NCBI GenBank assembly: GCA_017625275.1
Contig: JAGALI010000047.1
Span: 1 to 9,281 of the forward strand
DNA: 9,281 bases
Direction of reading: 5' to 3'
Source of the DNA: Clostridia bacterium
GTDB taxonomy: Bacteria; Bacillota; Clostridia; Oscillospirales; CAG-272
Part shown: piece by piece, positions 1-4,344 of the stretch
Position numbering within the stretch: position 1 is the stretch's first letter
How the letters are laid out: each line of letters opens with the position of its first letter
Position numbers and translations under genes: made by a program
Notes under the pieces: model-generated
Databases searched by the model: none
The model's input: the letters and a program-made list of their open reading frames with translations, nothing else
What the model was told of the DNA's origin: nothing

Positions 1-237
1 AAAATAACTCTTGCATCTGAAAAATCCACAAAGAGCGTTTGCGTATCATTTGACAAATTTAAGTATCTTGGTCTATGGCACAAGCCAAAGACTGATGCGC
101 CTTATCTATGCATTGAGCCTTGGTGTGGTATTCCTGACGATGATGGCCCTATTGGCGACTTGGAAGCTAAGCGCGACATGATACACTTGCCTGTTGGATA
201 TTCATTCTCAAATGCCTATAAAATAGAAATTAAATAA
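1..237 (+). CDS. Aldose 1-epimerase (galactose mutarotase-like), C-terminal part only
   Basis: This is the last 78 codons of a gene that starts left of the window, open in frame 1 and ending in TAA at 235-237. The visible protein contains YLGLWHKP, then CIEPWCGIPDDDGPIGDLEAK, then HLPVGYSFSNAYKIEI. This matches the C-terminal half of the LacX-like branch of the aldose 1-epimerase family, which interconverts alpha and beta anomers of hexoses in the cytoplasm. By family knowledge the Glu of the CIEPW segment corresponds to the catalytic base; its His partner would lie in the missing part. The ending is a beta-strand-rich tail followed directly by a hairpin terminator, so the gene appears to end its transcription unit. 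Substrate cannot be told from this fragment. The family call is fairly sure; the exact sugar is unknown. Confidence 0.8.
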   Translation, partial: KITLASEKSTKSVCVSFDKFKYLGLWHKPKTDAPYLCIEPWCGIPDDDGPIGDLEAKRDMIHLPVGYSFSNAYKIEIK

Positions 238-245
238 AGCAAAAG

Positions 246-272
246 AAAAAGGGCAGAAAATCTGCCCTTTTT
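246..272. terminator. Bidirectional intrinsic terminator
   Basis: A perfect 7-bp stem, GGGCAGA / TCTGCCC (251-257 and 261-267), has an AAA loop. It is flanked by an A-run on the left and a T-run on the right, which extend the pairing to about 12 bp. Read on either strand it gives a GC-rich hairpin followed by five Us. It lies between the convergent ends of the epimerase gene (stop at 237) and the metal ATPase gene (minus-strand stop at 275), so it can end both transcripts. Confidence 0.9.
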
Positions 273-274
273 AT

Positions 275-2098
275 TTATCTTCCAGCGAATAGTGCAAGTA
301 TTATAGCGAGAATTAATACCCCAACATCGGAAAGCACGGCGCCAAGCATTGGTACAATTCCAAGCGCTGTCAAGGCAAGCATTGCCCCCTTTATAGCAAG
401 TGAAATAGCTATATTGGCAATTACTGTTCTCCTTGTGCTTTTCGCAATTTTTATTGCTGTTGCAACCTTTTCAACATCGTCATCCATTATAACAACATCG
501 CTACATTCTACGGCACTATCGGAGCCGATGGCGCCCATTGCTATTCCTATATCTGCCCTTGCAAGGGTTGGAGTGTCGTTAATTCCATCTCCACAGTATG
601 CTACCCTTCCCTTTTGCTCTACAAGCATTTTTTCAATAAGCTCAAGCTTGCCCTCAGGTGTAAGCTCAGAATATACATTGTCTGCATGTAGGCTACGGGC
701 GATTGCCTTTACCTTTGTCTTTTTATCTCCACTTAGGATAACCTTATTCTTTATTCCTAGTTGAGTAAGCTTTTCAAAGGCAATTTTGCTATTTGCCTTT
801 AGCTCATCACCAAGAGAAATTGAGCCGATATATTTGTCGTTTATCGATACATAAATGTTTGCATGCGCGTCACTTGGTGCGCCTATAAACTCTCTGTTTC
901 CTGCCTTGATGTGTCCGTATTTTGAATCACATTCAACGCCAAAGCCTGCGCTTTCCTTGTAATTTTCACCCTGCTCAAAGCCGATATTAACCTTGCCTGC
1001 CTCTATCAAAACTGCAAGGGCTATTGGGTGTGTGGACTTTTGCTCTGCTATGCAGGCATATTTCAAAAGCTCTGTCTTTCCTATGCCAGCTACAGGCTCT
1101 ATTTTTGTTACATGAAGCTCCGATTTTGTAAGTGTTCCTGTCTTATCAAAGGCTATTGCCTCTATATGACAAAGCATATCTATTACAGATGAGCCCTTTA
1201 TTAAAATTCCCTTTCGAGATGCATATGCAATTCCACAAAAATATGCAAGTGGAACAGATATTACAATTGCACAGGGGCATGATACTGCAAGCATCGAAAG
1301 CGCCTTATATGCCCAGCCTGCAAAATTATAGCTATCAAAGAATGGTGGAATAAGCGCAAGCATCAAGGACAAAATTATAACCACAGGGGTGTAAATTTTT
1401 GCAAAGGTGCTTATAAATCTTTCGCTTTTTGTTTTTCTTTCAAGTGCATTTTTAGAAAGGTCGATTATTCTTTGAGCTGCACTACGCTCAAGAGGTCTTT
1501 TAACCCTTATTTTTAGAACAGAATCACAGTTAAGATAGCCAGAAAGAACCTCTGTTCCGTCTCTTACCTCAACAGGCACGCTTTCACCAGTCATTATAGA
1601 TGTGTCTACCATACCAACGCATTCAACCACATCTCCGTCGAGTGGTATACGCTCCCCCGGTAAAACCTCAATAATGTCTCCTATCTGAGCTGATGAGGCG
1701 TCTATCATTTCCCCACTTATAAGTCTTGCCTTATCGGGGCGAATAGCCACAAGTGCCTCAATGCTTCGGCGTGAGGAGTCTGTTGCAACATCCTCAAAAA
1801 TCTCGCCTACCGTGTAAAGCACAAGCACCAAAATACCCTCAAGGTACTCCCCTATTATCATAGCACCAAGCGATGCTACTGTCATAAGAAGGGTTTCTTC
1901 AATTTTTCTTTCCTTAAAAAGCTCCGTTATTGCGTCAATTATAATTTCATAGCCAATTATGGCATATGCGACTATATAAGAAATTAACGCCATTTTTTCT
2001 TGATTAAAATGTCCTAACACGGTTGCCTCAATAAGAAGCAATACGGCTATAAGGATTTTAACAAGTCCTACCTTATGTTCCTTAATTATGCCCTTCAT
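275..2098 (-). CDS. zntA: P1B-type heavy-metal-exporting ATPase (Zn/Cd/Pb, ZntA/CadA family)
   Basis: This is an integral-membrane pump using ATP to export divalent soft metals. In a 607-residue protein starting at ATG 2098, the visible motifs are TGES (170-173, actuator domain), the membrane CPC motif (274-276), the phosphorylation site DKTGT (Asp318), the HP dipeptide (His357) and GDGINDT (from 503). Lys570 and Asp591 in the last two membrane helices match the Lys/Asp pair typical of Zn/Cd/Pb-type (P1B-2) rather than Cu-type pumps. The usual N-terminal CxxC metal-binding domain is absent; the protein goes almost straight into membrane helices. I prefer the ATG one base after the sensor's stop (TAA-A-ATG), which suggests translational coupling. 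A TTG at 2131 with AAGGG six bases upstream would add 11 residues. It is co-transcribed with the upstream ArsR-type sensor. Confidence 0.95.
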   Translation of the reverse strand: MKGIIKEHKVGLVKILIAVLLLIEATVLGHFNQEKMALISYIVAYAIIGYEIIIDAITELFKERKIEETLLMTVASLGAMIIGEYLEGILVLVLYTVGEIFEDVATDSSRRSIEALVAIRPDKARLISGEMIDASSAQIGDIIEVLPGERIPLDGDVVECVGMVDTSIMTGESVPVEVRDGTEVLSGYLNCDSVLKIRVKRPLERSAAQRIIDLSKNALERKTKSERFISTFAKIYTPVVIILSLMLALIPPFFDSYNFAGWAYKALSMLAVSCPCAIVISVPLAYFCGIAYASRKGILIKGSSVIDMLCHIEAIAFDKTGTLTKSELHVTKIEPVAGIGKTELLKYACIAEQKSTHPIALAVLIEAGKVNIGFEQGENYKESAGFGVECDSKYGHIKAGNREFIGAPSDAHANIYVSINDKYIGSISLGDELKANSKIAFEKLTQLGIKNKVILSGDKKTKVKAIARSLHADNVYSELTPEGKLELIEKMLVEQKGRVAYCGDGINDTPTLARADIGIAMGAIGSDSAVECSDVVIMDDDVEKVATAIKIAKSTRRTVIANIAISLAIKGAMLALTALGIVPMLGAVLSDVGVLILAIILALFAGR

Positions 2099-2099
2099 T

Positions 2100-2423
2100 T
2101 TACTCAGCAATGTGCTCCATTCCACAATCAATAATTGCCCTTACATGCTCGTCTGCCAATGAATAAATCATTGTCTTGCCCTTTCTTCTGGACTTAACTA
2201 GCGAGCTTGTTTTAAGAACTCTTAGCTGATGAGATACTGCTGATTGAGTAATATCAAGAAATGCTGAAATTTCACTTACATTCATTTCGCTTTGTGTCAG
2301 CGCGCAAAGAATTCTAACTCTTGTGCCATCGCCAAAAACCTTATAAAGCTCTGCAAGAGCATCAAAAAGCTCATTATTCCTTAAAATCGCGTCCTTGATT
2401 TTTGATACATTTTCGTTTTCCAT
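2100..2423 (-). CDS. ArsR/SmtB-family metal-responsive repressor (CzrA-like, helix-5 zinc site)
   Basis: This is a 107-residue winged-helix DNA-binding protein, the usual length for the family. Its recognition region is TQSAVSHQLRVLKTSSLV (59-76), followed by a basic wing (KSRRKGKT). At the C-terminus Asp91, His93, His104 and Glu107 form D-x-H-x10-H-x2-E, the helix-5 (alpha-5) zinc-site pattern known from SmtB and CzrA. The alternative helix-3 Cys site (CVC/CVG) is missing: the position reads EMNVSE. The protein should therefore repress without metal and let go on binding Zn(II), possibly also Co(II). The first ATG of the open frame is at 2465, but it falls at the predicted transcription start. 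The ATG at 2423 has AAAGGAGT seven bases upstream and is my choice. It is first gene of the unit with the exporter, which it very probably controls along with itself. Confidence 0.93.
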   Translation of the reverse strand: MENENVSKIKDAILRNNELFDALAELYKVFGDGTRVRILCALTQSEMNVSEISAFLDITQSAVSHQLRVLKTSSLVKSRRKGKTMIYSLADEHVRAIIDCGMEHIAE

Positions 2424-2430
2424 TTTATGT

Positions 2431-2438
2431 ACTCCTTT
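2431..2438 (-). promoter_or_regulatory. Ribosome binding site fixing the start of the metal sensor
   Basis: On the minus strand AAAGGAGT lies seven bases before the ATG at 2423. No comparable site precedes the in-frame ATG at 2465, so this site decides the start. Confidence 0.85.
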
Positions 2439-2448
2439 ATTGAACTTA

Positions 2449-2473
2449 TATGAATGTTTGTTCATACATTCAT
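2449..2473. promoter_or_regulatory. Putative ArsR/SmtB-type operator
   Basis: The core is a perfect inverted repeat, TATGAA-6-TTCATA (2449-2454 and 2461-2466). A second, overlapping perfect palindrome pairs ATGAATGT (2450-2457) with ACATTCAT (2466-2473). The ATGAA...TTCAT form agrees with operators known for CzrA/SmtB-type zinc sensors. It begins within the -10 box and covers the presumed transcription start of the sensor-exporter unit, so a bound repressor would block RNA polymerase. The function is inferred from position and family. Confidence 0.8.
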
Positions 2474-2500
2474 TATATTACAAGCATTTTTCTTTGTCAA
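2472..2500 (-). promoter_or_regulatory. Consensus sigma-A promoter of the metal sensor-exporter unit
   Basis: On the minus strand there is a perfect -35 TTGACA (2495-2500), a spacer of exactly 17 bp and a perfect -10 TATAAT (2472-2477). Transcription should start near 2465, giving a leader of about 40 bases before the ATG at 2423. Full agreement with consensus suggests a very strong promoter that relies on repression. Confidence 0.92.
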
Positions 2501-2518
2501 TACTTTTTTGAAAAACTA

Positions 2519-2547
2519 TTGAGATTTTTTTAATAGTATGATAAAAT
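2519..2547 (+). promoter_or_regulatory. Promoter of mnmA
   Basis: -35 TTGAGA (2519-2524), a 17-bp spacer and -10 TAAAAT (2542-2547), with TG one base before the -10 (extended -10). It points away from the metal-resistance promoter and lies about 45 bp outside that unit's operator, so it is probably not under metal control. The start would be near 2554, giving a short leader before the TTG start codon. Confidence 0.75.
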
Positions 2548-2568
2548 CATAGTAATAATTCTTTAGTT

Positions 2569-2575
2569 AAGGAAG
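2569..2575 (+). promoter_or_regulatory. Ribosome binding site that decides the mnmA start
   Basis: AAGGAAG lies two bases before a TTG at 2578 but eight bases before a second in-frame TTG at 2584. The normal spacing favours 2584, which gives a protein beginning MKKALIAISGG, the usual beginning for MnmA. Confidence 0.65.
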
Positions 2576-2583
2576 ATTTGATT

Positions 2584-3642
2584 TTGAAAAAAGCTTTAAT
2601 TGCCATTAGCGGTGGGGTGGATTCCTCTGCCTCTGCGCTTATTATGAAGGAACAGGGCTACGACTGTCTTGGCGTTACAATGAAGCTACACTCCTCAAGG
2701 GATATTATTGGTGAGGGGTGTGTAACCTCTCGCGACATTGAGGACGCAAAAAACGTTTGCAAAAGCCTTGGAATTGACCACTCTGTGGTTGATTTTTCAA
2801 GTGATTTCGAAAAATATGTAATCAAAAATTTCATAGAAGCATATGAAAACGGTGCTACTCCGAATCCTTGCATTGAATGTAATTATCATCTAAAATTCGA
2901 TAAGCTTTTTGAATATGGTAGGTCACTTGGCTTCGATACCATTGTCACGGGTCATTATGCAAGAATAGAATTTGACGAAAGGTACGGACGCAGGGTCCTT
3001 AAAAAGGGGCTTGATGCATCCAAGGACCAAAGCTATGTTTTATTTCGTCTATCGCGTGAGCAAATTGAGCATACTATGTTCCCTCTCGGTGCTCTTTCTA
3101 AGGCTGAGGTTAGGGCTATTGCAGAGCGCGCTGGACTTGATGTAAGCTCAAAAAAGGATAGTCAGGACATTTGCTTTATTCCTGATGGCGACTATGCTAA
3201 ATTTATTGAAAATTACACTAAAAAGGAATATCCCTGTGGTAATTTTGTCACTCTTGATGGCAAAATTTTAGGTCAGCACAAGGGTATTATCAGATACACA
3301 ATAGGTCAAGGTAAGGGTCTTGGACTTGCGCTTCCTCACAGAATGTATGTTTGTGAAAAGCGTCTTGACACAAATGAGGTTGTTATTGGCGATGACGAGG
3401 ACCTTTTCACAAGGGAGCTTGTCGCTGACAATGTGGTTTTAAGTGCTGTTGACTCAATTGATAAGCCTATGAGAGTTAAGGCAAAAGTAAGATACAAGCA
3501 CGCTGAGCAAAACGCGTATGCTACCTTAGAAAATGGGCTTTTACATGTTGTCTTTGATGAGCCACAGCGCGCCATATGCAAGGGACAGAGTGTCGTTTTA
3601 TACGATGGAGATATTGTTATTGGTGGTGGAATAATAAAATAA
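2584..3642 (+). CDS. mnmA: tRNA-specific 2-thiouridylase MnmA
   Basis: This cytoplasmic enzyme puts sulfur on C2 of the wobble uridine (U34) of Lys, Glu and Gln tRNAs, using ATP to adenylate the base. The N-terminal PP-loop SGGVDSS (residues 9-15 of the 352-residue form) binds ATP. Next come the segment TPNPCIECNYHLKF (92-105), TGHYARIEF and KDQSYVLFRL, then KKDSQDICFIPDG with the second catalytic cysteine (Cys195). A C-terminal beta-barrel follows, including IRYTIGQGKGLGLA. Length is normal for the family. The start is probably TTG at 2584; the TTG at 2578 would add two residues. One oddity is that where many bacteria have NPD-x-x-C, this protein has NPC-x-x-C (Cys96 and Cys99), so three cysteines gather in the active site. 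It has its own promoter and ends at a hairpin shared with the convergent lipoprotein gene, so it is monocistronic. Confidence 0.96.
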   Translation: MKKALIAISGGVDSSASALIMKEQGYDCLGVTMKLHSSRDIIGEGCVTSRDIEDAKNVCKSLGIDHSVVDFSSDFEKYVIKNFIEAYENGATPNPCIECNYHLKFDKLFEYGRSLGFDTIVTGHYARIEFDERYGRRVLKKGLDASKDQSYVLFRLSREQIEHTMFPLGALSKAEVRAIAERAGLDVSSKKDSQDICFIPDGDYAKFIENYTKKEYPCGNFVTLDGKILGQHKGIIRYTIGQGKGLGLALPHRMYVCEKRLDTNEVVIGDDEDLFTRELVADNVVLSAVDSIDKPMRVKAKVRYKHAEQNAYATLENGLLHVVFDEPQRAICKGQSVVLYDGDIVIGGGIIK

Positions 3643-3665
3643 AAAAGGAACGCGTTGCATTCCTT
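3641..3665. terminator. Shared terminator between convergent mnmA and the lipoprotein gene
   Basis: AAGGAA (3645-3650) pairs with TTCCTT (3660-3665). Inside, one mismatch and a further GC/GC pair close a three-base GTT loop. On the minus strand the hairpin is followed by a run of six T, so it should end the lipoprotein transcript well. On the plus strand the tract after it (CTTATCT) is poorer, so mnmA termination may be less complete. Only 24 bp separate the two stop codons. Confidence 0.7.
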
Positions 3666-3666
3666 C

Positions 3667-3948
3667 TTATCTAGCTATACAGCTTTGACATGGCACATAG
3701 CCTGATTCTACAATGTGGCTTATATCCTCTGTCAGGGTAAGGTTTTCTTCATTGGCATTTTTTAGATGAGGGCATAATTGGGTGTGATATTTTTTAGTAG
3801 CTGTATTTACAACATAGCCACCTATTATTCCACCTGTGCTAGATAGCTCCTCAACCGATTCCTTGTCACTACTCTCTATCACAGTAGAATCGTTGCAGGA
3901 AATCAAAAGTGCGCAAAGCAACAAAGCAAGCGCAATGAGCTTTTTCAC
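3667..3948 (-). CDS. Small lipoprotein with a C-terminal Cys/His (Ada-like) metal-binding module
   Basis: A 93-residue protein starting at GTG 3948, with a strong AGGGGGT ribosome binding site about seven bases upstream. Residues 1-17 form a lipoprotein signal peptide (MKKLIALALL core) ending in the lipobox LISC, so Cys18 should be lipidated and the protein held on the outer face of the membrane. Residues 19-40 are an acidic, Ser-rich linker. Residues 44-93 contain GYVVNT, KKYH-x3-C-x-H, then ESGYVPCQSC. His55, Cys59, Cys87 and Cys90 follow the NT-x-x-x-K-x-H-x3-C ... GY-x-PC-x-x-C pattern of a small module often found at the C-terminus of secreted nucleases and related proteins, thought to be an Ada-like zinc site. 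Here the module stands alone. It has its own promoter and no operon partner. Export is well supported; function is unknown, and metal binding is inferred. Confidence 0.85.
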   Translation of the reverse strand: MKKLIALALLLCALLISCNDSTVIESSDKESVEELSSTGGIIGGYVVNTATKKYHTQLCPHLKNANEENLTLTEDISHIVESGYVPCQSCIAR

Positions 3949-3964
3949 AGCTACACCCCCTAAA

Positions 3965-3992
3965 TCGACATTTTACAACATAATTTTATCAT
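3965..3992 (+). promoter_or_regulatory. Candidate promoter for the UPF0291 gene
   Basis: TCGACA (3965-3970), a 16-bp spacer and TATCAT (3987-3992), each one base off consensus. The start would fall near 3999, almost at the AAAGGAA ribosome binding site (3999-4005), so the leader would be very short. It occupies the same DNA as the opposed lipoprotein promoter. This is the weakest promoter call in the window. Confidence 0.45.
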
Positions 3993-4011
3993 AAATACAA
4001 AGGAATTTCAA
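3983..4011 (-). promoter_or_regulatory. Promoter of the lipoprotein gene
   Basis: On the minus strand: -35 TTGAAA (4006-4011), a 17-bp spacer and -10 TAAAAT (3983-3988), with TG one base before the -10. The start would be near 3976, giving a leader of about 28 bases before the GTG at 3948. The -35 box lies beside the ATG of the divergent UPF0291 gene. Confidence 0.75.
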
Positions 4012-4012
4012 T

Positions 4013-4216
4013 ATGGAAAAGGAAAAGCTTGACAGAATTAATGCTCTTGCTAAAAAGCAACGCGAGGGTACTCTTACCGACGGTGAGAAAATGGAGCAAA
4101 ATCTTCTAAGACAGGAGTACATTGCCGAGTTTCGTGCGTCACTCAGAGGCACGCTTGACAACACCTATATTCAGTACCCAGATGGCTCAAAAAAGAAGGT
4201 TGAACCTAAAAAGTAA
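4013..4216 (+). CDS. UPF0291 (DUF896, YnzC-type) small cytoplasmic protein
   Basis: A 67-residue, highly charged protein with no signal peptide or membrane segment. The run KLDRINALAKKQREGTLT, then E-x-x-EQNLLRQEYI, then FRASLRGTL and the tail PDGSKK match the UPF0291 family in order: a helical hairpin (two antiparallel helices, about residues 2-17 and 24-48) and a variable tail. Bacillota often carry one or more copies; the Bacillus subtilis member YnzC lies in an SOS-controlled operon with the division inhibitor yneA, but its molecular role is not established. Here there is no yneA-like neighbour and no CGAAC-x4-GTTCG LexA box upstream, so SOS control is not supported. The ATG has AAAGGAA (3999-4005) seven bases before it. 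The gene sits alone between its promoter region and a strong terminator. Confidence 0.9.
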   Translation: MEKEKLDRINALAKKQREGTLTDGEKMEQNLLRQEYIAEFRASLRGTLDNTYIQYPDGSKKKVEPKK

Positions 4217-4219
4217 CAA

Positions 4220-4248
4220 AAGGACCGTAAGTACGGTCCTTGTTTTTT
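4220..4248 (+). terminator. Strong intrinsic terminator of the UPF0291 gene
   Basis: The arms AAGGACCGTA (4220-4229) and TACGGTCCTT (4232-4241) are perfectly complementary; allowing for a loop, an 8-9 bp stem remains. It is followed by G and six T (4243-4248). It starts three bases after the stop codon and separates this gene from the topB operon promoter. Confidence 0.92.
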
Positions 4249-4285
4249 CCTCGCTATAATATTTTATAATTATTTTAAAATCTTC

Positions 4286-4314
4286 TTGAAATAGGCTATA
4301 TTATATGCTAAAAT
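4286..4314 (+). promoter_or_regulatory. Promoter of the topB operon
   Basis: -35 TTGAAA (4286-4291), a 17-bp spacer and -10 TAAAAT (4309-4314), preceded by TGC (extended -10). Transcription should start near 4321, about 24 bases before the topB ATG, leaving room only for the AAAGGAG ribosome binding site (4331-4337). Confidence 0.8.
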
Positions 4315-4344
4315 AAGAGCACTAACTAAGAAAGGAGAGCTAAC

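Noticed and set aside
2449..2547. Metal control of mnmA through the nearby operator.
   Set aside because: The palindrome is about 45 bp upstream of the mnmA -35 box and sits at the start of the opposite unit; no second copy lies at the mnmA promoter.
3949..4012. A possible LexA (SOS) box upstream of the UPF0291 gene, as expected from the yneA-ynzC context in Bacillus.
   Set aside because: No CGAAC-x4-GTTCG-like palindrome is present there.
4255..4260. A perfect TATAAT just after the UPF0291 terminator, a possible -10 box.
   Set aside because: The -35 position 17 bp upstream falls in the terminator hairpin and shows no TTGACA-like sequence; the promoter at 4286-4314 explains topB better.
4256..4300. 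AT-rich stretch with partial inverted repeats, considered as an origin-like or protein-binding element.
   Set aside because: The pairing is only A-T and imperfect, with no DnaA-box-like sequence; it is better read as ordinary promoter-flanking DNA.
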